Of a stretch of 64,000 bases of DNA, positions 1-15,072 are shown in pieces (the stretch's first letter is position 1; the number at the start of each line of letters is the position of its first letter). The notes below the pieces were generated by a model that did not search any database, was not told where the DNA came from, and saw only the letters and a list, made by a program, of their open reading frames with translations. Source of the stretch: Bursaphelenchus xylophilus (Eukaryota; Nematoda; Chromadorea; Rhabditida; Aphelenchoididae); the NCBI GenBank assembly GCA_904066235.2, contig CAJFCV020000003.1:9424001-9488000 (forward strand), written 5' to 3'. A program made the position numbers and the translations under genes.

Positions 1-1948
1 CCGTAACAAACAGTTCTCAGCTCAACTAAGGTACCATACATCTAATTTTTTTGAGTTTTTTGGCCTTTTTTATTTTATTCTTGCTATCAGATCTCATTTT
101 CCCAAAAAATTGATGTTTAAATCAATATCATCTCAATTCCACCCACCCTATCCCTCCACCTGATGAATTGTGGTCTCAGAAATGCCAGACTAATCCCGTC
201 AAGTGTCCCTGAACTCTTCGAATCGATTGTTTTTCTTTTTTTTTATTATTGTGTTAGGTAGAGGAGGGGAAAGATCTCCTGTCGGGGTCATAGAAAACAA
301 GGAGGCGGAGAGAGTGAGAAGGCCGCAGAAACGAGAGCCCCACGAAGACATCAGTGGGCTCTTTTTCTGCCGGTGCGGGGATTCTGGGGGAGAAGAGAGC
401 AGTCTTTTTTATTGTTTCGACCCAAAAATAAACGTCCCAGAAAGCTTCGCGGAGGGATCTTGGGTAATCAGCTGATGGTCAGATGGAATGTATAAGGTCT
501 GTAGAGTCTTATATCGCTATATTACGTCATTATAAACCTATAAACTAAGAGTTTTTGGCAGTTTTGCCCCGTGTAATATCAGAAATTTCAAGTGTATGCC
601 AAAATGTTGAGGAGAACCGGCTCAGTAATGCATAAAAAGACGAGTAATAACTCAGAAAGTAACGCTTGGTAATAAAAAAGTAGTCGCGGAGCCAGTTACA
701 CTTGTGATTTATCATTTACCGATCTTATCTTCCGTGTATTTTCCTTCCATTTTTCGGTGGTTCGTTCAGTAGGTCAGCTGATCGCCAAGTCGCCAACTTA
801 TTACTCTCGCCTTTCTACCGGCAATTGCTCCTCTCTGGGTGTAATTTTTTCGTCACATAACTTTTTTAGATTAGATAAATTAACCATGATTTTTTATGAT
901 GACAAATAATACGGTAATATTGAAATTGAGGTTTTATCTGAAAATTTTCAAAGCATGTGTAAGGCCGTGTGCTTCCTAACGGAAGCGAGTTTCATAATCC
1001 ACGCTGTGGAAGGGTGTTCGAGGACAAAAGCAGACTTGAAAAGCGGGATTATCCCTCAGTATGACTTGACGCATTTTTAATCATCGCACAAAGCCAACGC
1101 TCCTTATTGAGCAAGATCCTACTGTATATATTGATAGGTGATGCAAGTACCTTCGAAAGAATAGCTTTAAGGATACGTCTAGGTTACTGTAATCGCATCA
1201 ATTTTTCGAAATTGACCCATCTGACCTATGGATAATATAAAAAGTCCAAAAACTCGAGTAACCTTTAGCCATAATAAATGTGTTTTGATAATCTGGTAAT
1301 GGCACACTTCTGCCGTAAAAATAGCCGCCATACCGCAGACGAGAAGCCTCAGGTTACTGTAATCCAATCGATTTTCCCCGAGCATCTCATCTAATCCATG
1401 GACAATATAAAAAGGTCCTAAATTGGCCTTGATCTGAGAGCCCTTGGCTCACCGAGGCAATATAAACACAGAATAGGTTGTATACAGCCATTTGCGATCG
1501 TAATTTCAGTCAGCTGCGCCCATCGTCCGGCTCTAAAAGCCGTTGCGCGAATGCGTTGAAATTTTTCGCGTGTCTGAGCCGGCCGCCGAGACAAATGACC
1601 TTTTTTTTGTCGTTCTCTCAAGCGCTTCGAATAAATTTTCTTTATCGTTGTTTTGCAGCAGACTCCAGACTTGTTTGGAAATACTGGGCTTACTTTCGCA
1701 TATTTCCTTTTTATTATGTCATGAATAATATAAAACAATATTACAACCAATTATATTGCATGGAGCCGCTTCGAAATTTTACACGAAAGGTGGTTTACGA
1801 CAAATTTTTAGTCCTAACAATTTTCTTCATGTACTGTAATTCAATCGTATAATCTGCAGCCTGCGAAGCTCGGGCGCAGGTCGACATCTTCAAGACGATT
1901 TTCTGTTAGCAATTTTTGGCCAGAATCTTGTTGTCCCTAATTTTGCGG
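1..1948. other. No confident gene; 5' flank of the WDR26-like gene
   Basis: AT-rich sequence with only short open frames and no convincing exon. Around 1180-1260 and 1350-1430 there are two diverged direct copies of a segment that begins GGTTACTGTAATC and ends in ATAATATAAAAAG or CAATATAAAAAGG, so this is repeat-derived. The stretch from about 1470 to 1650 is more GC-rich and could hold promoter sequence for the gene that follows, but no specific site is recognisable. Confidence 0.4.
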
Positions 1949-4900
1949 ATGCCCTTTTCGTGCAGTTGTCCCATTTCACGAGGATCTCCAACAAATTTTA
2001 TTCGATTTCAGAGCAATCAAAGCCCAAGAACCAGCGGTGGATCCGGGAACATCGAAGCCGGATTCCCCCACAGCGACCACAACTCCGACGTCGAACCGAA
2101 GCCGCAGCCGAGAGTCCTCTGCGACGCGCCAAGTGTGGAAAGAACGGCCCGAACTTTTGTCAAAAAAGTTTCGCCGGTCGTTCGTTCCGCCCGACATCAG
2201 CGAAAATTCGGCCTGAGCGCGCAGTGAACGCGGCGTCCGGGTCCTCGGCGACGACCCCATCCAGCCAACGGTCCGTCCGCGCACGCCAGCACAGCCGACG
2301 GTCCAGCGAAGCGCCCAGCGCCAGCGCCCACTCCACCGGTGAACGAGCCTCCACTTCTGTGAGTTTGGTTTTGAGAAACTGTTGATTTATAGTGTAATCT
2401 CTGGAAATTTAATGGGTTTTTATCGATGTAAATGTAGGAGGTTATGTAGGGATGAAGATGAGTTTGTTAGACTTTTATAACAATGGTAATTGGGGCTCAA
2501 TTTCTACGACTTTTCTTGAGGGAGTCCAATATTGATGGTCCAGTGCAATAACGCTTGTTTTATAGTCTTATATGGGGTTGATTGCTCTGAAACTTGTTCC
2601 AAATGAAAGCGAGATCATCTGTTCTACTAAATAAAGTCTATTCTTCCTCAAACTTTCCAGCTTTCCAATGTTTTGCCACAATAAATATTATCCATGGCAT
2701 TTCTTTAAAAAAATTAAAGAAATGCCATGGAAATCCCTATGCGCACGTCACTGTCCAGCCGCCCATTCATTAAACGATACTCGAACATCTCCTTTGCTAA
2801 AATTAATAGCCGTTTAAGGGAAGCGTCTGCTCTCCTCATATATCTGGATGTTATTTTAGACCACCCAAATGGTACGGGAATCTCGTTTCGCAGGGACCCA
2901 AGATGTTTACCTATCTATAAACCAAGGATTAGACTTGGTTTTTGAGTAAATATCAAGAGTCAGACTTTCAACGTTTTTGTGATTTTGAAGAGGTCTTGAA
3001 ATTGGTTTCCCATTTGATGAAATATTATCGCCAAAATCACAAGCTATATTCAAAATTCTGATGGGGTGCGGTATAAATAGCAATCAGGGTGTTATTGCCG
3101 AGCGATAACGACCATGCTGAGCGGCGGTTTCATAAGTTGTTTAGCAGTTTTCCCCGCGAAATTATCGGTTCTAATGCCCAAAACAACAGGATTCTTGGTC
3201 GGACGAGCTGGAGAAGGTGGTTCGCCGCGTGCTAACCGGTATCACACATGCAAATAGCATTTCCGAACCTCGAAAACATTCATTCCCATCCGTGTTCCAT
3301 TCAACTTTCCCATTTCCCAACTCCCCCATGGCTATTTAGCACGCTGTTTCTCTGCGGCGCTCCTCGCTCGGCACAATCTTCGGGACGGAGTGTGTTTTGA
3401 AACGAGATTTTCGCTTTGTTTTGTCGAATTCTTTGCTGGGGACAAAAATGGTGCGGAGAAAGTGGAAGGTTTATGCGTTTTGCTCCGTTTCTTGTCAGCA
3501 CTTCATCCAGTTATTCTTTGCTCTCGTCTTTGGAGAGGAATGGGTCGATAGGCGGTGTGCAATCAGCTGAAGGCTAATTTTGGAATATAAAAAATGATAG
3601 ATAAGGAGCTGATATTAAGCATGGCTAAAGTTAGTAAGGGGGTCTTTAAAGATTGGAGTTTTTCTGATAACAGGACTAGATTTAGAGGATTATAAGTTGG
3701 ATATTATAGTGAGGAACTTCTGATATTTTTGTATTAGGTTGATGCAAAAGGAATTGCGGATTTTTTAATTTATTCGTATTTTTTTATAGGATAGCTCAAT
3801 TCAAAAATGGAAAAAAGTATATAGTAGTAAATTTTAAGAGGATTTTTTCTGTATATGTGCTATTCTTATAAAAGTTATCAAACGTTACCATAAGTTACCA
3901 CGAAAGTACCCTAAACATGTTAGTATATTTTAAACCAATTTTTTACATATTGTTTTGCGGCTTTATCCATTTTTGAAAATATTTTGATAAAATACGTTAT
4001 ATTCTATCAAAAAACAAAAAAAAACCCCATTTTTGGCAAAGCGTTAAAACGCTATCCCAAAAATTCAAATTTCAGCAAATTTTACAAATCGTGTCATATC
4101 TTTTTTTAATAAGTCCAAAATAAAAAATTCTTTTTGCTTTCGATTAGTAACAACATTTTTAAGATTTTTGTGACAAAAAACATCAAAATCAAAAAAATTT
4201 ATTTTTTTGACATTTTTTGACCAAAAAATAAAATTCAAGATTTTGATGTCTTTTTTTCACGAAAGCCTTAAAAATGTTGTTACTAATCGAAAGCAAAAAG
4301 AATTTTTTATTTTGGACTTATTAAAAAAAGATATGACACGATTTGTAAAATTTGCTGAAATTTGAATTTTTGGGATAGCGTTTTAACGCTTTGCCAAAAA
4401 TGGGGTTTTTTTTTGTTTTTTGATAGAATATAACGTATTTTATCAAAATATTTTCAAAAATGGATAAAGCCGCAAAACAATATGTAAAAAATTGGTTTAA
4501 AATATACTAACATGTTTAGGGTACTTTCGTGGTAACTTATGGTAACGTTTGATAACTTTTATAAGAATAGCACATATACAGAAAAAATCCTCTTAAAATT
4601 TACTACTATATACTTTTTTCCATTTTTGAATTGAGCTATCCTATAAAAAAATACGAATAAATTAAAAAATCCGCAATTCCTTTTGCATCAACCTAATGGT
4701 TGATTTTGACACAATTTTTTTTACAGGAAAGTACTTCTATGGGGTATGGAGTTACAGGCCGAGTCTTATATCAAAAAAATCGCAAAATTTTTTTGATTCA
4801 GAATTTGTAAAAATTAGCTGCCTAATTTTGGTTTGTAAGGGTGAAAAATCCTCAGAACTTTTCTCGGAACACCATGGAAATGCCTTTTTGACAAAGTTTT

Positions 4901-7900
4901 TACCAAATCAAAGGCTTTGTTTTAAGCTAAAGTGAACCCTGGGATCTTGACAAGCCTTAAAATATCAAATTTGATTAATAGTACACCTTAATTAGAAGTT
5001 CCAATATAAAAAAGGGGAATTTGTGTGGTGTTGCGAGAAAAGTTCTGAGGATTTTTTCACCCTGACAAACCAAAATTAGGCAGCTAATTTTCACATATTC
5101 TGAATCAGGAAAATGTTACGATTTTTTTGATATATGTCTTGACCTGTAACTTCACACCCCATAGAAGTACTTTCCTTGTCAAAAAAGGACGTTTCATCCT
5201 CGTTTCTTAATTATTAGATCCCAAAGTTGTTTTTGATAAATTAATTTTCCTTTTTCTTTTCAAAAATTTATATTATTCATCAATTATCTTACCCCTCTCT
5301 CTCTTCAGAACGAGCCCTCGTCATCTGATGTCTCTGTAGGATCGGCCAATTCCAACGGACCAGGTCCCATCAGAAACAGAAGACTCCTCCACACCCATCG
5401 CAACACCCCCAGCCTTCCCCGCTTCTCAGAGCGCCTCCTCCAAACCTACGAAATCCGCAGTCGCCTGTTGGCCGACTTGTCCGCACTGAACAGCAGCACC
5501 TCATCGACCTCCACTTCTTCCACGACCTCAACCAGGACGTCGTCGAGTAAACGTCGTCACACCGACTCCGATTCTCTTGATTCCCCCGGTCAGCCACAAG
5601 TCAAGAACAGGTATGGGCTTTGAGTATTATTTGTGTTGTTTTTAGGTATCAAATTGAGAATTTACTACTGACTTTGAGGGAAACAGTCGTATTTTTAATG
5701 ATGTTATATGGGATATGCTTTTTTACTAATTGCGATGTTTTTAATAGCCAAGTGGACTCAAGGGCTGCAAAAAGTTATATTGCACTAGATTAAAAATTAA
5801 TTTTTTGTCAAAAAAATGTGTCCAAGATGACTTTTTTCACCAAAAAATAACTTCTGAGGAGTTTGCGACTGTAATAACACCATTTGCATGCCAGCCGGGC
5901 CTAAAATTTATATTACACTAGATGTATCTGGAAATTTTGTTATGATTTGTCTTATATTTTTCAAAAAAAAAAATATTTATTACACTACGCCTTATTTCTG
6001 CAAGTGTTTAGACGTATTGAAAGTGAAGGTTGCAGACTTTTTCTTTATTTCTTCCTTCAAAAAATCTCTGCCGACCTTCACAGATTTTGAGTAATGTTTT
6101 TTCTTTCGCCTTTGTTTTCTATTCGTTTCACTTTTTTCGGCTCTTTTCTCGAACAACTTTTGTGATGGTAAAAAGAGAACGCTTGAAACTGTTGACAGTT
6201 CTCTTGGGTCAAAGTCTAACCCTTGGAAGAGATAAAATGAAAAGATTTTGGATAAAGTTTGGGTAAATCGGATCAAAGGAATCGTTTTGAAGAGTCAAAT
6301 TTGACTTGATAAATGACCCAGGAGCTGAATTAAATTTAATTTTTTTTATTTTTACTTAAACATTTGTCAAAAATTATATTATACTAGGTAATAAGTAAAA
6401 AAATGTCAATTTTGGTATTTTAATAGGATTTTGAGTCGCTTTAACCTTTTTTTCTGCTCTAGTTTAACCCTTAATACCATTAAAACGAAGGCAGGCCGGT
6501 TCTAAAGTACATAAAGAGCAATAAAATCAGGTGCACTTTTAAACCACGGGATTTCTCCGCGGAATTAAGAGTCAGAAAATAGAAGACCTTTCCTAATAAA
6601 TTCATGAGTTTGGGCTCAAATGGCTCGGCTTTTTCGAGTGAGCGCAGAGAGGGCATATTTTTGGATTTGGTACATGCCACGAGGAGGATCCTCGTGCAAA
6701 TGGCGTGTTTTGTGGTTTTTATAGCAGAAGGCAGAGGAAATGATGATTTTGAAGGAGCTAGAGGAGATTTGGGGAGCTTTGACGAGAGCTTTCATATTAC
6801 TTTAAGTACAAGGTTGAGGTTTAGGAAGGTTTTTTAGAGATTTCGAATGTATGTTCTTTCAAGTATGCTAAAAATGTTTTTTCGAAGCTTCAAGCGCTGT
6901 ATTGGGGTTCGAAATTCCAAAGAATGTTGAACTCTGTGGGTTCTGGCCTCAGGGCAAATTGACACCCAGGTCCCATTGTCGCGTCCCGAGGTTATTTTTG
7001 CACGCCTCGAAATCAGGTGCGAGGTCCTTACGGAGCAGAAAAAAAAGCGAAAAATATAACACGCGACTGATTATTTTCGCCCTCCGCTGCCCCACCAATC
7101 CCTCGTTTCATGTGATTCCAGCGGCACGGACTGCCACTCTCAGGTCAATGAGAAGGAAGGGAAAAAAAGAGTGAGGGCTGAGCGAAAGGAACGAAGCAAA
7201 GGAAAGGGGAGAAAGTTGGGAAGGACGTCGCCCCGTCTTACTTGACTCGAGCTCTACACGGGTTTTACAAGTTCAACACATCTGTTTTTTGCTTGTTTTC
7301 TCCGGGATTTGTGGGTTTTGGCCCGAAAGGTGAGCGCTTTCTCCGATTGTCCTCCGCTCGATCTGACTCTTGACCTAACTGTTCCTTCGGTTTTATTTCG
7401 ATCGGATTACTGTAGATCTTCGATTCGGAAAAGGTCCTCGATTCATCGGCGTTATCATATTGTACTGTCAGACTAAAAAAGTTGTGTGAAAGAAGTGTTT
7501 ATTGTTTTTCTTTCTCGTTAAACCGGTTCCTCGTTTTTGTGACGGTAGGCTGCTCTCGGTTTTATGAACTTCTTGCGCAGGCTTCGAGCTGCTATATAGA
7601 GTAGATGTTTTTTACAGATTTTTGACAAGGAAAGTACTTCTATGGGGTATGGAGTTACAGGTCAAGACATATACCAAAAAATTTTTTTTTGATATATGTC
7701 TTGACCTGTAATTTCATACCCCATAGAAGTACTTTCCTTGCGAAAAGTTTTGTCGATTTCTAATAGAAAAACCGCTTAGACCATAGTCAAAAAATCTTGT
7801 CTTATCAAGATTTTTTGACTATGCTCTCTGTTTGCTTCTTCCATTTTTCGATTTGTTTTGTAAGTAAAGTTTTTTGTTCGGAAAAATTTTGTTAGTCGAA

Positions 7901-10900
7901 ACATGAAGTCCCCTCCTTTACGTAGGTTTTCTGGAGTGTCTAGTCCAGAACAAAGTTCTTTTTTGGTTTTTGACAAATTTTGTTTCCGTGTTCGGACCTT
8001 CCCCTTCAGCGGTGAATATGGAACGACCTTTTTGGCCTCTTTACGTGAAATTTTTTGGGCGGCCGAAAGAGGAAATGACCCAAATTTACGCCGAAGCCGA
8101 AACATGGCCAGTGTCTCTCATTTTGGCCTTAGGGCTTTAATCGTTTTACAAGTTTAGTTGAGAAAAGCAAAAAATCGGACCCGAGTCGCTTTTTTCTCTC
8201 CTTTTTTTATCACGTGTGCTCCCCTTTCCGCCTCTGGTTCTCTCCCTTCACTCTTGTTGTTCTCGGTCTCTCCGAGAAGCGAAATTTGCAGGCCAAGTCA
8301 TACGAGATGAAAATACGAACAATAACAAGATTGGTGATATTACTTTAGATATATTCGTTGTAATCTCAATAATTGTTGTTGTTTGCGCAGGGAAAACAGG
8401 TGATTTTTTAGTTCGAAGTCAACAATTTTTGGTTTAGTGTGCTCCAAACAAGAAGTAGAGGAATTTTTTTTTGGTCAAAGAAATGTTGATAATGGTGTTT
8501 TCCACTGAAATAGGTTAATACGACTAGTCAGTAAAGCGTATAAATCCCCCCACGAATGATTGATCTGACTGGTTCTTGGTTGTTTTTTTATGCGAAGGCA
8601 GCTGATTTGAACATACGGTGGGCTAGTGTAATATAAAAAGTATCATTTTTGTCGGGCTTTGAGGGGCAAATAGTTTGCATGCAGTGTTTTAAGGCCACAG
8701 CGATTATTTTTAAGAGGATTTTTTAGATTTTTTGACGATAAATGGGCGTTTTAGTTTTTATATTATACTTGAAGATGAGATTTTAATTTTTCGATTTTTG
8801 AGTAGAGTCTAGACTCAAAATTTTTTTTGCAGGCGGATGCAAGTTGGCAACGGCCCGAACTCCCAGTCCCAGCAGTCGCCCGCCTACGCAAAATCCGTCG
8901 CCGACCGAATCAAAGGCATCAACCTCAATGACTCCGCCCGCCACAGACTAGCCGAGCCGGAACTGATCCTGGACGGCGTCCTGGATGGACCCGACAGCCT
9001 CCTGACCACCGTCCAGCTCGCCAATGGCAATGGGGTGGACCGTGTGGAACACCTCAAAAAGGGCAAAAATTCGACCGCCAACAGCCTGATGAACAACAAG
9101 GCGAAGAAGCCCAGTCCAGAACCTGTACAGCTAAACGACTTTCAGAAAAATGCGATCCGCATCATTGGACAGTATCTGAACGAACTTGGGCTAAAGTAAG
9201 ACCTTTTTTTATATTGCACTTGTTTTTTAGGTAATAAAGATGAGAGAAGGAACTAAAATAACATGATTTTAGTAGTACCGCCGAAACACTGGTCGACGAG
9301 TCCGGTTGTCGCGTGGAAAACCCTCTGGCGGCGAGAATCCGTAACCAGATCTCTCAAAGGCAATGGCTAAAGGCTCTAGAGACCCTGGACCGCCTCCGAC
9401 CTCAGCTCACTGAGTGGGCCTACCTTCAGACACGGGTGCTTGTCATCGAAGAACGGATAAAGGAACTTTTGGCGGGGAATGAGGTAAGATTTGGATGGTA
9501 TTACGAGAATTTTTGGAATTGCTTATATTACACTAGGCGAAATTTAATAATTTACTAAATTTGGAGGATTTTATGCTGATTTTTTTTGGAAAACAAGTTT
9601 GTAGAACAATATAATTTTAATTATGACAATTTTAGACGCTGGCCGCCCTCGAAACCCTTCAATACGACTACCCAGACGAGCCACAATTCCGCCATCGGCG
9701 CGAATTCTACAGTACTTTGTTATTCCGCAACCCCGCAGAGGTGATGGAAGTCTTTGAAGGACACCAAGACTCGGTCTCTCAAGCCCTCGAGGCATTACAC
9801 AAAATCCTGCCAAGTCATATTCTCCTACCTCCAAGTCGCTTCAAAAATTTGGTGGATCAAGGTGAGGATAATATAAAATTTTTGCGATTTGATGGGTAAA
9901 TTGAATAACAAGCGCTTGTTACAGCATGTCTATTCCAAAAGGATCAGTGCGACCTACATGTGGAATCGGATTTAACCAGCGCCGACCCTTCGGAATTTGT
10001 TTTACGGGATCATTGTTGTTCATGTTCGGGTTTGCCAACTAAGTGTCTACAGGTGAGATGGGGTATTTTATTGATAACTTTGGTTATTTGGAGTTAATTT
10101 AAGGCGGGGTTGCATTATTTATTTATCTTTTTATGTTACCCATGATAATTTTTTTCTTGATCCTTGATTTTCAGGTCCTCACCGAACCGAAAACCGAAGT
10201 CTGGTCGGTCCAATTCTCCCCGTGTGGCCTTTATCTCGCCGCCGGAGCCAGAACCAACCAAGTCCTAGTGTATAGTACCAAAAACATCCTCGAGCCCAGC
10301 TTCTTCCTGTATAAACGACTGCATATCCCCAGAGAAATCAAAGGAATCGCGAGTATAAGCTTTTCCGGAGACAGCAAACTGGTCGCCGTGACGGCAACCA
10401 CCGAATCCTCCAGTACGGGCGTTTATGTTTTCAACCTGGACTCGGGATGCCTAAAAACGGATATAAAACCAACTCCACATGACTTCAGCTATTCGTCCGC
10501 CGAGTTTTTCCGAACGGATTCACGTCGGTTGGTCTGTGCCGGACTTCATGGGAACTTTGAATGCCATGTAAGTAGTTAAAATTTATTTATTTTTTTTGTG
10601 TTTAGGTATATTGCAGTAGATTTTGGATACTGAAATTGAATGAGGCTATGGTTGGTTTCTGAACTGGTGTGGTCTAATATTTCATTTAGACACCTTTTTT
10701 TGTTATTGTAGAAAGTTTGAGATTAAAAATTTTCCTAATTTATTTTCAACCTAGTATAATATAAATTTAGGACCTGAACAAGGAAATACCGATCCAATCC
10801 TTCACCGGCTTCCGCATCAAATGCCTTACGACCCTGAAGGACGGCTACACGGTCCTAGCGGCCGACTCTCACAACCGCATCCGCCAATACAACTTCCTCT

Positions 10901-11454
10901 CCATGACCGAGCAGACCCTCTTCAAGGAAGCGTCGGAGATCATGAGCTTCACGGTCGATCCCACCGAATCCTTCTGCCTGGTCACCTCAAAAGAAACCGG
11001 TCTCAGGTTGTGGTGCCTAAAAACACGACAGCATTTGGTAACATTTACGGGAACTTTGCACAATGACTTTGTAATCCAATCATCGTTTGGTGGGAGGAAG
11101 GCCGAATTCGTGGCCAGTGGATCTCAAGGTGGGTGTTTTGGATTGTTTTTGTTCGGTTTTTAGAGAAAGGATCATAGAAAAACTGCTGTTGGAAGAATGG
11201 GAATAAGAGATTGATTTTCAGACGGAAAATTCCTCATCTATAACCGCCGTTCTGCCGAACCAGTCCACGAAATCCAAAGCCATCGGGGATCGAGTGTGAA
11301 TTCGGTTGTCTGGAACCCAGTGAATCCCAATATCATCGCCACTGGTGGGGATGACGGCACAGTCCAAGTATGGGTCCCAGACGTCCTCTGGCGTCGGCAG
11401 AAGCGACGAAGAAGCGGCCTAAACTCCAGCGTCTCATTACAATCGTTGGATTGA
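1949..11454 (+). CDS. WDR26: WDR26/GID7-like protein: CTLH domain plus C-terminal WD40 repeats
   Basis: Likely the substrate-linked WD40 subunit of the CTLH/GID ubiquitin ligase. Exons: tentative 1949-2132 and 2225-2358, then 5309-5610, 8833-9195, 9273-9483, 9636-9861, 9925-10052, 10175-10567, 10771-11128, 11222-11454. The last eight exons are phase-consistent and give 738 codons including the stop. The N-terminal part is Ser/Thr/Arg-rich and low complexity. The 8833 exon ends in a LisH-like helix (NAIRIIGQYLNELGL), followed by CTLH-type helices across the 9273 and 9636 exons (ESGCRVENPLAARIRNQI). WD repeats begin at 10175 (EVWSVQFSPCGLYLAAG) and end with NPNIIATGGDDGTVQVW. The order and spacing match vertebrate WDR26 (about 660 residues). 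The 9271-9275 acceptor is AGTAG, so two acceptors 3 bp apart are possible. The 5' start is uncertain: ATG 1949 is a guess, and ATG 8837 could serve a shorter isoform. Confidence 0.85.
2012..2358 (+). CDS. Putative 5' coding exon(s) of the WDR26-like gene, frame uncertain
   Basis: The segment follows a TTTCAG at 2006-2011 and ends at a GTGAGT donor at 2359. Its first half has coding-like codon use (C or G in third position) in the frame that reads SNQSPRTSGGSGNIEAGF and meets a stop at about 2225. Its second half is coding-like in another frame (NAASGSSATTPSSQRS), which joins the 5309 exon in phase. Removing a 92-base GT-AG intron at 2133-2224 joins the two frames exactly. The alternative is one exon in the Arg-rich frame throughout, or a non-coding leader. 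No upstream exon could be fixed. Confidence 0.4.
3734..4696. mobile_element. Near-perfect palindromic mariner-like foldback element (about 963 bp)
   Basis: The element begins TTAGGTTGATGCAAAAGG and ends with its reverse complement. The two halves are complementary almost base for base to a centre near 4215. A TA lies before the left end and a TG after the right end. The terminal TTAGGTTG followed by CAAAAG resembles mariner ends, as does the element at 18293. There is no transposase frame. It sits inside the large WDR26-like intron 2359-5308. Confidence 0.85.
4723..5180. mobile_element. Foldback element with ACAAGGAAAGTACTTC-type ends
   Basis: The left arm (ACAGGAAAGTACTTCTATGG) and the right arm (CCATAGAAGTACTTTCCTTG) are inverted copies. 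Each continues inward through a shared block around GGTTTGTAAGGGTGAAAAATC to a divergent centre near 4900-5000. It lies 26 bp from the preceding palindrome in the same intron. A 117-bp shortened relative is at 7624-7740. Confidence 0.75.
7000..7335 (+). promoter_or_regulatory. Possible alternative promoter and leader exon of the WDR26-like gene
   Basis: A GC-richer island inside the 5611-8832 intron ends at GGCCCGAAAG followed by a GTGAGCG donor (about 7332). It could supply an untranslated first exon spliced to 8833, where ATG 8837 is in frame, giving an isoform without the Ser-rich N-terminus. This is inference from composition and one splice site. Confidence 0.25.
7624..7740. repeat. Short inverted repeat related to the element at 4723-5180
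   Basis: GACAAGGAAAGTACTTC and its complement bound about 117 bases. The two arms, about 50 bases each, meet at an A/T run near 7678-7690. Compared with 4723-5180 the interior is deleted, which is the usual form of an internally deleted foldback derivative. It lies in the second large WDR26-like intron. Confidence 0.75.
7782..7823. repeat. Perfect 18-bp stem hairpin
   Basis: CATAGTCAAAAAATCTTG, a six-base TCTTAT loop, then the exact complement. It is too short for a typical miRNA precursor and has no adjoining long repeat. Confidence 0.6.
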
Positions 11455-12765
11455 TAAGATTTTAATTAAGAATCGATTTTCTTTCTCCTTTTTTCAAATT
11501 TTATGTTGTTTTATTAAGAAGGGACAGTAATCTTGGCGTGCTAACAAGATCCAGCAAATTTTTTTGGTCATTTAATGACCTTTTTTATATTGTTCATGGT
11601 CAAAAAGAGATGCCAAGATTATTTGACCCAATCTTGTCTTCATTTCTCTCTGTTTTTCATAAAATTTGTGCGGGTTCCAAAGCCGAAAACGGACTCAGTC
11701 ACGGAGTATTCATCTCTTTGTTGTACTATCCCCTCCCTTCCCTCCCCCAACCCCCCGAAACCTCTGCTTTTATCGGTAATTGTTAATAATATAAAATTGT
11801 TCTTCAGACGGGCAACTCCTGAAATTTCAAGTGCGTTTTTCAAACTCTCATCCCGAAACTCTTTCCTGTGTCGTTTGTTGTGCCCACCGACATGTTTGAC
11901 CTTGTTTTAGACCAACAATTTACAAAAAATTTCACAATTTTGGAAGACTTTTTTTAAGATTTCTAAAACGAGGTCCGAATGTCGCGCACACTCTTAGATT
12001 CCGGTTAAACTCCACCACCGAGAATGAAATCCTATCCGGACATCATTTTTTCATCCCCAATCTGGTCTTACACTAGCAATAATTTGTGCAAGATGTCGTC
12101 TGTACAATGTAACATCTGAAATCTAGTACAATTTCAAATGTCTGTCATCGTTTGAAGGATCATGCCAAACGGGATAATCCAACCATTCAGAATGTAACTC
12201 CAGGCCATTGGCGATGTCTGAACAGTGTTTACCGGTACTTTCGTATATATCTATCTTGAACACTGCAACAATTATATTGTCGTCACGAGTGTTCATCTCC
12301 ATATGTATATAGGTTCAGTTGAGTAATAAACTTTTCACATGTTTTTGGGGCTCTATTTCGTATTTGCGGAGCAAGATTGGCCAGCAGAAAGCAAGAATTG
12401 GAGAATGGACGTCAAGTATAATATATTGGATCCTCGCGGGCTCGAATTTTCGAAGGGAACAAAGACTAAAAGAACTGAAATAGCAAAGAAGCACTTACCG
12501 AGTAGAGAGCACGCGCTTTTTCGACAGAATTATCGGAAAATTTTTTAACACGGGCTCGCCCATTGCGTCCCACCACGAAAACGCTCAACGTCTGAGATAA
12601 AAGACCACGGACTGGCAATTGGTCGCTTTTTGCTCCATCTTTGTGCTTTTTACCGAAAAAACTTTGATTTTACAGTCCGAAACGGGTGATATCGAATAAT
12701 AAAACTGGTCCGTGCTCTAGCCCATCTAGTATAATATATTTGTTTGTGGTGTTTCAGCGTGCAGC
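11455..12765. other. Intergenic region between the WDR26-like gene and vha-12
   Basis: This holds the 3' UTR of the WDR26-like gene and the promoter of the V-ATPase gene. At about 1.3 kb it is longer than a usual operon spacer. Two copies of the ATAATATA-type intron motif occur (about 12414 and 12726). No exon was found; the short open frame at 12339-12548 has no splice or codon support. Confidence 0.5.
12751..12757 (+). promoter_or_regulatory. Probable spliced-leader acceptor of vha-12
   Basis: GTTTCAG lies 8 bases before the ATG at 12766, with no good cis donor evident just upstream. This is the form of a trans-splice acceptor, and it supports the chosen start. Confidence 0.55.
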
Positions 12766-15016
<2,251 letters not shown>

Positions 15017-15072
15017 AGATTTTTTTGTCTGTCTAGTCGACCCCCCGACTAGATACCCCCACAAATTCACTT

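Noticed and set aside
7782..7823. microRNA precursor
   Set aside because: The stem is only 18 bp with a six-base loop, too short for a normal precursor.
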